Origin: an uncultured Collinsella sp.
Lineage (GTDB): Bacteria > Actinomycetota > Coriobacteriia > Coriobacteriales > Coriobacteriaceae
Direction: 5' to 3'
Assembly: GCA_934630375.1 (NCBI GenBank)
Contig: CAKTVQ010000026.1
Location: 1 to 18,127 of the forward strand
DNA: 18,127 nt
In this document: positions 1 to 6,326 of the stretch, piece after piece
How positions within the stretch are numbered: the first letter of the stretch is position 1
Layout of the letters: each line of letters begins with the position of its first letter
Translations under genes and position numbers: made by a program
Notes under the pieces: generated by a model
The model's input: the letters and a program-made list of their open reading frames with translations, nothing else
Told to the model about the DNA's origin: nothing
The model's database searches: none

Positions 1-10
1 CGAGGCACTG

Positions 11-319
11 ATGGCGTTTTTGGCCGACGACCTCAACAACGGTTTGACTCCGGCAGGGTACGAACGCTCGGCCGAGGTCGTGGCCCTTTCAGTCGAAATC
101 GACCACGAGGACGCTCGGGAAGCGGCGTGCCGAACATTTAAAGACGCAGCGCTGGACCTCAAAGTCTCCGCTCCGCGGATTACCGCGCTGGTCAAAGCCG
201 GAAAGCTCGATGTTGAACTCGTCGACGGCCGTCGGATGATAACGATAGACAGCATCGAGCGCTACGCCGCCCAAGAACGCCACGCCGGCAGGCCAAAGAA
301 GTTCGTCGCAGTCCAATAA
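11..319 (+). CDS. Small HTH-like DNA-binding protein, possibly 5'-partial
   Basis: This frame encodes 102 residues from an ATG at position 11 and is open back to the window edge, so the real start may lie outside. The C-terminal half, about residues 45-88, reads like a short helix-turn-helix or excisionase/MerR-like module: a helix with 'LKVSAPRITALVKAGKLD', a hydrophobic strand, then 'RRMITIDSIERY', the pattern in which a wing is followed by a helix. The tail is basic (GRPKK). The N-terminal part is acidic and matches no family I recognise. It could be a small regulator, an antitoxin-like protein or the end of a larger one. No partner gene is visible in the window, and the next gene is 134 bp away. 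Function is not assigned; the HTH reading is inference from pattern. Confidence 0.5.
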   Translation: MAFLADDLNNGLTPAGYERSAEVVALSVEIDHEDAREAACRTFKDAALDLKVSAPRITALVKAGKLDVELVDGRRMITIDSIERYAAQERHAGRPKKFVAVQ

Positions 320-453
320 CCCCCTCACTTTCACCGACTACTAGAGCCGCTCACCAAACCAACATGCGCTCTGGGCAAATAGGTTGAACGTTTCGTGCGA
401 GAATGCCCCACAGTAAACAAACTTGCACCAGAGCGTAAGGGGCTGGCATACAC

Positions 454-1197
454 ATGCAGACGGTCTATCGGGTATACGAGGGAACGCGCGAGCCGCATCG
501 GCTTGCCGTCGAGCGCACGGCCGAGGTGCTCGGCCGCGGCGGCCTGGCTTTGATCCCGACCGAGACCGTCTACGGTGTCGCCGTGGCAGTCAACGCCTTC
601 TCGGACGCCGTGCCCCAAGATACAAGCGAATTCCCATCGTGGCCGCGCGATCCGCAGGCTGCCGTCAACGGCGCCGCGGTCCCCGCACTCGGTACCGGCT
701 ATCGTCGTATCTTTACCCTCAAGCAGCGCGAGCTCACCCAAACGGTTGCCTGGCTGGTCGATGATGCCGAGGCACTCGACCGCTATGGCGTGGATATCCC
801 TAACGGGGCCCGCGTGCTCGCCCGACGATGCTGGCCGGGAGCCCTGACTATCGTGGTCAAGGCAGCCCCCTGCGTGCCGACCTTTATGCGCGCCGCCGAC
901 GACACGGTGGCACTTCGCGCTTCGGCCTCGCCCGTGGTGCAGGCGCTCATTCGCGCCTGTGGCAGCCCCCTTGCCTGCACGAGCGCCAACACGCATGGCG
1001 CGCCCGCGCCGGCAAGTTTTATCACGGTGGAGGGTCGCATCCTGGAGGGGGTCGATGTTGCCGTCGACGCCGGTGAGACCCCGTGTCGCGACGCCTCGAC
1101 CATCGTGTCGTTTCAGCACGGCGAGCTCCAGATCCTGCGCCAAGGCGCACTTCCCGCATCAGAGATCGAACGGGTCCTGTCCGACCCGATGCAATAG
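454..1197 (+). CDS. Sua5/YrdC/YciO-family protein (threonylcarbamoyl-AMP synthase)
   Basis: The 247-residue protein belongs to the family that makes L-threonylcarbamoyl-AMP from threonine, bicarbonate and ATP, the first step of tRNA t6A modification in the cytosol. Family signatures are visible: 'GGLALIPTETVYGVA' (residues 29-43), 'IFTLKQR' (86-92), 'WPGALTIV' (127-134), 'VALRAS' (152-157) and 'TSANTHGAPAP' (176-186). Between the TVYG motif and the 'RIF' motif there are about 30 extra residues (roughly 50-82) that typical family members lack. It is shorter than full Sua5 and has no clear second domain, so YrdC/TsaC or YciO are possible; YciO-type paralogues may not make t6A. The ATG at 454 follows AAGGGG at 437-442, a rather long 11-nt spacing. 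glpK begins 13 bp after the stop, suggesting cotranscription. I see no convincing promoter in 320-453. Confidence 0.85.
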   Translation: MQTVYRVYEGTREPHRLAVERTAEVLGRGGLALIPTETVYGVAVAVNAFSDAVPQDTSEFPSWPRDPQAAVNGAAVPALGTGYRRIFTLKQRELTQTVAWLVDDAEALDRYGVDIPNGARVLARRCWPGALTIVVKAAPCVPTFMRAADDTVALRASASPVVQALIRACGSPLACTSANTHGAPAPASFITVEGRILEGVDVAVDAGETPCRDASTIVSFQHGELQILRQGALPASEIERVLSDPMQ

Positions 1198-1210
1198 AAA
1201 GGTTTAAGCG

Positions 1211-2752
1211 ATGTCGTTGAATCTGGGCAGCCTGGGCATGGAAGATGCCTCGTTTGACTTTGGTGGTTCCTACATCATGGCGCTCGACTGCGGCACCACC
1301 TCGGTACTTGCGACCATCGTCGACGAGTACGGCTGCATCGTCGCGCAGGCACGTCGCAGCGTCAAAACCAGCTTCCCGCGTCCCGGTTGGGTAGAGCAAG
1401 ACCCCATGGCGGTCCTTGCCAGCCAGATCGCGGTCATGATGGAAGTCCAGTTTAAGAGCGGTATCCACTCCGACCGCATTGCCGCCATCGGCATCTCCAA
1501 CCAGCGCGAGACCACGGTGGTCTGGGACCGTGTGAGCGGTCAGCCGATCTATAACGCCATCGTATGGCAGTGCCGCCGTACCGCACCGCTGATCGACGAG
1601 CTTGTCGAGCAGGGCGCAGAAGGGCTGGTGCGCTCCCGCACGGGACTCACGCTCGACCCGTATTTCTCGGCCTCCAAGGTGCAGTGGATTCTCGACAACG
1701 TCGACGGCGCACGCGAAAGCGCGGCGGCGGGCGACCTCATGTTTGGCACCATCGACACCTGGCTCATCTACAACCTCACCGGCGGCCAGGTCTTTGCCAC
1801 CGACTACACCAATGCCAGCCGCACGGCACTCTTTAATATCCATACGCTCGATTGGGACGACGACCTGCTGGCACTCTTTGACGTTCCACGTTCCATGATG
1901 CCCGAGGTTCGCTGGAGCTCGGGCGACTACGGCCGCGTCGCGAGCGACATCATGACCAACATGCCGCCCATCATGGGCGTGGCGGGTGACCAACAGGCGT
2001 CGCTGTTCGGCCACTGCTGTTTCCGTCCCGGCCAGACCAAAAACACCTATGGCACGGGTTGCTTTATGCTCATGAACACCGGCGACGAGATCGTCGAATC
2101 CAAGAATGGCCTGGTCTCCACCATCGGTATCGCTGCGGACGGCAAAGTCAGCTATGCGCTCGAGGGCTCTATTTTTGCCGCCGGCTCAACGATGAACTGG
2201 CTTCGCAACAACATGGGCATCATCTCGAGCGTGAGCGAGTCGGCACAACTCGCCGCTTCGATTAGCGACAACGAGGGCTGCTACTTCGTTCCCGCCTTTG
2301 CGGGTTTGGGTGCTCCCTGGTGGGACCCGCATGCTCGCGGTATCGTGTGCGGTCTGACCGGCGCCTCGAGCCGTGCGACCATCGTGCGCGCCGCCTGCGA
2401 ATCCATGGCATATCAGAGCTACGACGTGCTGCGCGCCATGGAGCAGGACGTGGGGCTTTCGATTGAGCGCCTGTCTGTCGATGGCGGTGCCTCGCGCAAC
2501 GAGTTCATCATGCAATTCCAGGCCGACCTGCTGGATATCCCCGTGCTGCAATGCGAGACGGTGGAGACCACGGCAATCGGTGCCGCGTACTTGGCGGGTC
2601 TTGCCGTCGGCTATTGGGAAGACCTGGAAGAGCTGGAGCAAAATGCCCAGATCGTTAGGACCTTCCTTCCCCACATGTCCGCCGAGCGCCGCGAGCAAAA
2701 CCTTGCAGGCTGGCGTGATGCAGTCAGGCGCTCGCTCAGCACCGCACAGTAG
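1211..2752 (+). CDS. glpK: Glycerol kinase
   Basis: A 513-residue FGGY-family kinase that phosphorylates glycerol to sn-glycerol 3-phosphate with ATP in the cytosol. The nucleotide site 'LDCGTTS' is at residues 25-31. Glycerol-contact residues are recognisable: Arg99-Glu100 in 'NQRETT', Tyr151 in 'LDPYFSASK' and Asp260 in 'AGDQQASLFG'. Both FGGY signatures are present, 'YNAIVWQCRRT' (114-124) and 'VDGGASRNEFIMQFQADLL' near the C-terminus. Compared with the usual 'ILALDQGTTS' start, about 18 extra N-terminal residues precede the fold. The first ATG is supported by AAAGG at 1198-1202 with 8-nt spacing. The loop before AGDQQ lacks the histidine that Firmicute enzymes present for HPr phosphorylation. 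No glpF or glpD is nearby; the only close partner is the upstream Sua5-family gene. Confidence 0.96.
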   Translation: MSLNLGSLGMEDASFDFGGSYIMALDCGTTSVLATIVDEYGCIVAQARRSVKTSFPRPGWVEQDPMAVLASQIAVMMEVQFKSGIHSDRIAAIGISNQRETTVVWDRVSGQPIYNAIVWQCRRTAPLIDELVEQGAEGLVRSRTGLTLDPYFSASKVQWILDNVDGARESAAAGDLMFGTIDTWLIYNLTGGQVFATDYTNASRTALFNIHTLDWDDDLLALFDVPRSMMPEVRWSSGDYGRVASDIMTNMPPIMGVAGDQQASLFGHCCFRPGQTKNTYGTGCFMLMNTGDEIVESKNGLVSTIGIAADGKVSYALEGSIFAAGSTMNWLRNNMGIISSVSESAQLAASISDNEGCYFVPAFAGLGAPWWDPHARGIVCGLTGASSRATIVRAACESMAYQSYDVLRAMEQDVGLSIERLSVDGGASRNEFIMQFQADLLDIPVLQCETVETTAIGAAYLAGLAVGYWEDLEELEQNAQIVRTFLPHMSAERREQNLAGWRDAVRRSLSTAQ

Positions 2753-2768
2753 GGCTGCGATGGGCTGC

Positions 2769-2796
2769 TTGATACAACAAACCGCTAAACTAATGC
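2769..2796 (+). promoter_or_regulatory. Candidate promoter for upp
   Basis: A TTGATA -35-like hexamer at 2769-2774 and TAATGC at 2791-2796 are separated by 16 bp, just downstream of the glpK stop and about 80 bp before upp. The -10 match is moderate. No experimental support can be read from sequence. Confidence 0.35.
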
Positions 2797-2798
2797 AT

Positions 2799-2852
2799 GG
2801 CGTGCGGCGGCAACATTGCTGCACGCCTTGTCAGCAAGGCCGTTTTGCGGCC
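2799..2852 (+). promoter_or_regulatory. Two consecutive hairpins in the glpK-upp gap
   Basis: The first hairpin pairs GGCGTGC (2799-2805) with GCACGCC (2821-2827) and can extend inward by about four pairs including wobbles. The second pairs GGCCG (2838-2842) with CGGCC (2848-2852) around a TTTTG loop. Neither is followed by a clean U-tract, so a classical terminator is not clear. The upp ribosome site AAAGGGG begins about 8 bp after the second stem. They could end the glpK transcript or structure the upp leader. Confidence 0.4.
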
Positions 2853-2875
2853 GCAACGAAAGGGGCAATCAATCC

Positions 2876-3523
2876 ATGACCGTCACCTACGATGCGTCCC
2901 GTGTGACGCTTGTCGATCACCCGCTCGTCCAGCACAAGCTGTCGATCCTGCGCGACAAAAACACCGGCACCAACCAGTTCCGTCAGCTCGTGCGCGAACT
3001 CGCACTTTTTGACGGCTACGAGGCCATGCGCGACCTGCCTATGGAAGACGTCGAGGTCGAGACCCCCATCACTACCGCCACGTTCAAACAGCTCGCCGGC
3101 AAGAAACTCGCCATCGTGCCCATCCTGCGTGCGGGCCTTGGCATGGTCGACGGCATCCTCGACCTGGTGCCCTCCGCTCGCGTGGGTCACATCGGCATGG
3201 AGCGCGACGAGGTCACCCACGAGCCGCACGAGTATTACTGCAAGATGCCCAAGGATATCGACCAGCGCATCTGCCTGGTCGTCGACCCCATGCTCGCCAC
3301 GGGCGGTTCGGCCGAGATGGCCATCAGCTACCTGCGCGAGCGCGGTGTCAAGGACATCCGCATGCTGTGCATCGTCGCGGCCCCCGAGGGTCTCAAGTCG
3401 CTGACCGAGAAGGACCCAGATGTGCATATCTATACCTGCGCCATCGACGACCATCTCAACGAGGCCGCCTACATCGTTCCCGGCCTGGGCGACGCCGGCG
3501 ACCGCATCTACGGCACGCTCTAG
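2876..3523 (+). CDS. upp: Uracil phosphoribosyltransferase
   Basis: This enzyme makes UMP from uracil and PRPP in pyrimidine salvage. From the ATG at 2876 it is 215 residues, close to the usual 208 or so. The PRPP-binding loop '[15 protein letters not shown]' lies at residues 135-149, and the uracil-site signature '[12 protein letters not shown]' is at the C-terminus. '[11 protein letters not shown]' (83-93) is also typical. The frame is open upstream to 2816, but those 20 codons do not resemble the family, while ATG 2876 is preceded by GAAAGGGG at 2858-2865 (10-nt spacing) and begins the familiar '[11 protein letters not shown]' segment. It is probably transcribed separately from glpK. No pyrimidine gene cluster is visible nearby. 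Confidence 0.97.
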   Translation: MTVTYDASRVTLVDHPLVQHKLSILRDKNTGTNQFRQLVRELALFDGYEAMRDLPMEDVEVETPITTATFKQLAGKKLAIVPILRAGLGMVDGILDLVPSARVGHIGMERDEVTHEPHEYYCKMPKDIDQRICLVVDPMLATGGSAEMAISYLRERGVKDIRMLCIVAAPEGLKSLTEKDPDVHIYTCAIDDHLNEAAYIVPGLGDAGDRIYGTL

Positions 3524-3565
3524 TCGTCGGGCTAAGACGGCCGCGGCTGCAAATACGAAGAAACG

Positions 3566-3600
3566 GTGCGCGCGGACGAACAAAAGGCGACCGCGCGCAC
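3566..3600 (+). terminator. GC-rich hairpin downstream of upp
   Basis: GTGCGCGCGG (3566-3575) pairs perfectly with CCGCGCGCAC (3591-3600), a 10-bp stem with a 15-nt loop, 42 bp after the upp stop. No U-tract follows directly; the first T run is TTTT at 3616-3619. It is the best candidate for the end of the upp transcript but not a textbook intrinsic terminator. Confidence 0.45.
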
Positions 3601-3602
3601 TC

Positions 3603-3644
3603 CCGTTAACGGACGTTTTGCCCTGCAGGGTTCGAGAAAAACGT
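3603..3644. repeat. Cluster of nested inverted repeats upstream of the atp promoter
   Basis: Three inverted repeats lie end to end. CCGTTAACGG (3603-3612) is a perfect palindrome. ACGTTTT (3613-3619) pairs with AAAACGT (3638-3644). Inside that pair lies the perfect palindrome CCCTGCAGGG (3621-3630). They sit about 70 bp upstream of the likely atp -35. They could be protein-binding sites or transcript structures. The role is unknown. Confidence 0.45.
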
Positions 3645-3714
3645 ATTACCTACCTGCGGCATAAAGAAGGTCTTAAGAAAACGAACAGGTGCGTATTAAC
3701 CGATGCTTTTTCGG

Positions 3715-3742
3715 TTGTACTTTAGCGATTGGCTCGTACAAT
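3715..3742 (+). promoter_or_regulatory. Likely promoter of the atp operon
   Basis: TTGTAC at 3715-3720 and TACAAT at 3737-3742 are separated by 16 bp, a good sigma-70-type match. Transcription would begin near 3750, about 45-55 nt before the first gene. The -35 lies in the right arm of a small inverted repeat, AACCGA (3698-3703) with TCGGTT (3711-3716), which could be an operator. Confidence 0.55.
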
Positions 3743-3804
3743 AGTCACCAATGTTTGGCGGGAACTGTTCTGGGAAGCGTTAAAGAAGGAAAGTGAGGAC
3801 GCCA

Positions 3805-4116
3805 GTGTTTCAGATAGCCGATCTGCTCGCTATCGTTGCAGGCGTCATCGCGGGCGCGGTCGCCTTTCTTCCCTTTGTTTTTACGCTCAAGCCGGTTCTT
3901 GACGATAAGCAGAATGCGGACATGCTCAAGGGCATGGTGAGTCTGGCGGTCTCGGCAATCGCCCTGCTCGTCTTTACCTTGGTTGTGTTTGTGTTGTTCG
4001 GAGAGGCATTTCGCATGTTCCTCCTGGGCGAGGCGATCGGCTTCGTGGCCTTTATGGCTGCCTGCACGGTTCGTGTCGTCAAGGCGCTGCGAGATCCTCA
4101 TGAGGTCGAAAGGTAA
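3805..4116 (+). CDS. atpI: AtpI-like small membrane protein at head of atp operon
   Basis: A short hydrophobic protein of 103 residues occupies the position of atpI, whose product is thought to help c-ring assembly or ion supply in the membrane. Three hydrophobic segments are seen, roughly residues 4-26 ('LLAIVAGVIAGAVAFLPFVF'), 44-66 and 75-92; classical AtpI has four. Sequence similarity to known AtpI is not obvious, so the name rests mainly on position, size and topology. Two GTG starts are possible. GTG 3793 has AAGGA only 2 nt upstream. GTG 3805 has GAGG at 3795-3798 with 6-nt spacing, so I prefer 3805. The stop is 3 nt before the atpB start, implying tight coupling. Confidence 0.7.
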   Translation: MFQIADLLAIVAGVIAGAVAFLPFVFTLKPVLDDKQNADMLKGMVSLAVSAIALLVFTLVVFVLFGEAFRMFLLGEAIGFVAFMAACTVRVVKALRDPHEVER

Positions 4117-4119
4117 GTC

Positions 4120-4923
4120 GTGGAAATTTTTGAAAAGCTGCCTGATGAGATTAATCATCTGGTCAGCGAGTTCAGCTCCACCCCTGTCGTGGGCGATCTG
4201 AGCTGCGGCATCACGCAGTACTCGTTTTGGCTGATCGTCTCCACGATCGTGCTCCTGATCGTCCTGGCCGTGTTCAAGAAGAAGCAGACCCTGGTTCCCA
4301 AGGGCTTCTTCGTCAACGGTTTCGAGTACATCATCGAGTACGTCGAGAACGATATCGGCAAGGGTGTCGTGGGTGAGAACTGGAAGAAGCACTTCCCGTT
4401 CCTGTGCTCGCTTTTCCTGTTCATCCTGATCAATAACATGATCGGCCTGATCCCGGGAATGAAGCCCGGCACCGGCGCAATCGGCTCCACCGCCGCACTC
4501 GCCATTTTCGCCTTCGTGTACTTCATCTACTACGGATGCAAGGCTCACGGCGTGATCGGCTACATCAAGAGCCTCGCCCCGCAGGGCGTGAGCTTCCCGA
4601 TGAACGTGCTCGTGTGGGTCGTCGAGCTTTTCTCGACCTTCCTGCGCCTCATCACGCTCGCCGTCCGTCTGTTCTGCAACATGTTCGCAGGACACGTGGT
4701 CATGGGCTCGTTCGCCATCATGGCGAGCATGTTCATGCAGCCGCTGCTTCAGCAGGTTTCCGCGGCGCACGCCGTCGGCGCCCTGCCTTCGCTGGCCTGG
4801 CTTGCCATCCTCATCCTGATCTATGCGATCGAGCTTGTGGTCGGCGCCATCCAGGCTTACGTCTTCACGGTCCTTACCGCCGTGTATGTCTCCGAGGCAG
4901 AGGAGGTCGTGGAGGAGGAGTAG
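4120..4923 (+). CDS. atpB: F1Fo ATP synthase subunit a
   Basis: The 267-residue membrane subunit forms the ion half-channels beside the c-ring. It starts at GTG 4120. Several hydrophobic helices are visible, and the key arginine is Arg183 in 'LAVRLFCNMFAGH' (180-192), which corresponds to E. coli Arg210. Downstream is the signature 'AIELVVGAIQAYVFTVLTA' (236-254) with Gln245. Where E. coli has Glu219 and His245, this protein has His192 and Glu238, the reciprocal arrangement known from mitochondrial subunits a. The C-terminus is acidic (EAEEVVEEE). A 124-bp gap follows before atpE, the largest in the operon. Confidence 0.96.
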   Translation: MEIFEKLPDEINHLVSEFSSTPVVGDLSCGITQYSFWLIVSTIVLLIVLAVFKKKQTLVPKGFFVNGFEYIIEYVENDIGKGVVGENWKKHFPFLCSLFLFILINNMIGLIPGMKPGTGAIGSTAALAIFAFVYFIYYGCKAHGVIGYIKSLAPQGVSFPMNVLVWVVELFSTFLRLITLAVRLFCNMFAGHVVMGSFAIMASMFMQPLLQQVSAAHAVGALPSLAWLAILILIYAIELVVGAIQAYVFTVLTAVYVSEAEEVVEEE

Positions 4924-5047
4924 CCTTCCGTTCGCGCCTTAAAGGTAAGGCAATTCGTTAAACCGCCGGTGCCCGTACCCATGGAGCCCGGCAGTTATAA
5001 AAAGGTTATCCTGCGTGAAATAAGACACGCACGACAAAGGAGGAATC

Positions 5048-5242
5048 GTGGGAGTTATCGGTTACGGTCTCGGTGTTATCGGCGCTGGTCTTGCTATCGG
5101 CCTGTCTGCTCTGGGTGCTACGGGTGCTATGGCCCGTCAGCCTGAGGTCCAGGGCCGCGTGTTCACCGTCTTCATCATGGGCTCCGCCTTCGGCGAGGCT
5201 CTGGCTCTGATCGGCTTCGTTGTCGCGCTGATCGTTAAATAG
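5048..5242 (+). CDS. atpE: F1Fo ATP synthase subunit c
   Basis: This 64-residue proteolipid forms the rotor ring. A glycine-rich first helix (residues 4-29) leads to the polar loop 'ARQPE' (29-33), and a second helix (38-62) carries the ion-binding carboxylate Glu50 in 'GSAFGEALALIG'. Sodium-type c subunits carry a Gln 13 residues before the loop Arg and Ser/Thr after the Glu. Here those positions are Ile17 and Ala51, which points to proton coupling. It is shorter than the usual 70-80 residues, but an in-frame stop at 5021-5023 and no intervening start exclude a longer form. GTG 5048 follows an excellent ribosome site, AAAGGAGG (5036-5043), fitting the high copy number needed. The upstream gap holds only a weak 5-bp hairpin (4937-4950). 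Confidence 0.96.
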   Translation: MGVIGYGLGVIGAGLAIGLSALGATGAMARQPEVQGRVFTVFIMGSAFGEALALIGFVVALIVK

Positions 5243-5257
5243 CACGGAGCGTCAAGT

Positions 5258-5860
5258 ATGAATCTTTCATCCCAGAAGAGCGCGATCGCACTCTCCGCGT
5301 CCGCGGCCGCGCTGCTCATGCCGGTTTCCGCGTTCGCCGAGGACGGCGCTGCCGGTGCGGACATCCTCATCCCTAAGATGGCGGAGTTCATCCCGGCGCT
5401 TATCGCCTTCCTGATTATCTGGATCGTGCTGGCCAAGGTCGCCCTGCCGGGCATCATGAAAACCATGGAGGAGCGCGGCAAGAAGATCGAGGAGAGCCTT
5501 GACGAGGCCGAGAAGACCAAGCAGGAGGCTATCGCCAAGCGCGCTGAGTCCGACTCGATCGTCACCGACGCCCGTCGTCAGGCTGCCGACATTGTTCTCG
5601 AAGCCCGTAAGGACGCCGAGTCCGAGCGCGCCCGTATCATCGAGGCTGCTCACAAGGAGGCCGAGGAGATCATCGCCAAGGCCCATACGACCGTCGAGGA
5701 CGAGCGCAAGTCCATCTACGCCGGTGCCGCGAGCTCCATCGCCGACCTGTCCGTTGCCGTCGCCACCAAGATCGTGGGCGAGGCACTCGAGGACGAGGCC
5801 GAGCAGAAGAAGCTCATCGAGCGCTACATCCAGGAAGCAGGTAGCCTGAATGCCGACTAG
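5258..5860 (+). CDS. atpF: F1Fo ATP synthase subunit b, with signal-peptide-like N-terminus
   Basis: A 200-residue peripheral-stalk subunit. The core is typical: one membrane segment 'FIPALIAFLIIWIVLAKVAL' (about 44-63), then a long charged helical region (70-165) rich in Glu, Lys, Arg and Ala that should dimerise as a coiled coil and bind delta. Unusually, a separate N-terminal stretch precedes it. Residues 1-27 have a polar start with one lysine, an Ala/Leu-rich core and 'VSAFA' followed by Glu-Asp, which looks like a signal peptide with an AXA cleavage site after Ala27. ATG 5258 has GGAG at 5246-5249 with 8-nt spacing. The last 11 bp overlap atpH. Confidence 0.95.
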   Translation: MNLSSQKSAIALSASAAALLMPVSAFAEDGAAGADILIPKMAEFIPALIAFLIIWIVLAKVALPGIMKTMEERGKKIEESLDEAEKTKQEAIAKRAESDSIVTDARRQAADIVLEARKDAESERARIIEAAHKEAEEIIAKAHTTVEDERKSIYAGAASSIADLSVAVATKIVGEALEDEAEQKKLIERYIQEAGSLNAD

Positions 5861-6326
5861 CCGCTATCAGGACAAGGTGCTCGAGACCTACGCGCGCTCC
5901 CTTCTGGAAGCCGCTAAGGCCGAGAACCATGTGTTCGAGGACCTCGAGATGATCGAGCGCCTGGCTTCTGCCAGCCCCGAGATCATCGCCGTGCTCGACA
6001 CCATGTCCAAGCGCGACCAGCTCGACCTTCTTCCCAAGGTGGCAGCTGCCTTTAAGTATGTTGCCGAGGAAGACGAGGATGTAGTGGGCGTGACCGTCAC
6101 CACGGCGATCCCGCTCGACGACGAGCTGCGTCAAACCATCACTAAGAAATGCGAGCAGGACTTCGGCCGCAAGGTATTCCTTATCGAGCAGGTCGACCCG
6201 TCTATCGTGGGCGGCTTGGTGCTCGAGGCACGCGGCGAGCGTCGTGACATTTCCGTCAAGACGCAGCTGCGCGTCGCGCAGGAGACCCTCGCAAACTCTG
6301 CTAATTCGTACGGAGGTGAAGCCTAA
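5850..6326 (+). CDS. atpH: F1Fo ATP synthase subunit delta
   Basis: Subunit delta (158 residues) links the b stalk to the top of the alpha-beta hexamer. The N-terminal helical domain starts with '[17 protein letters not shown]', and the C-terminal signature '[18 protein letters not shown]' (115-132) is typical of the family (D..IvGG....gd...D.S). It is a little shorter than the common 175-180 residues, mainly in the N-terminal domain. Its ATG at 5850 lies within the end of atpF, and its stop TAA shares its last A with the ATG of atpA, so translation is probably coupled on both sides. Confidence 0.94.
   Translation: MPTSRYQDKVLETYARSLLEAAKAENHVFEDLEMIERLASASPEIIAVLDTMSKRDQLDLLPKVAAAFKYVAEEDEDVVGVTVTTAIPLDDELRQTITKKCEQDFGRKVFLIEQVDPSIVGGLVLEARGERRDISVKTQLRVAQETLANSANSYGGEA

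Noticed and set aside
1022..2014. Minus-strand open frame (330 codons) across the Sua5-family and glpK genes
   Set aside because: It spans two clear plus-strand genes and shows no motif or ribosome site.
5048..5242. Sodium-translocating ATP synthase
   Set aside because: The c subunit lacks the Gln and Ser/Thr sodium ligands, having Ile17 and Ala51 there.
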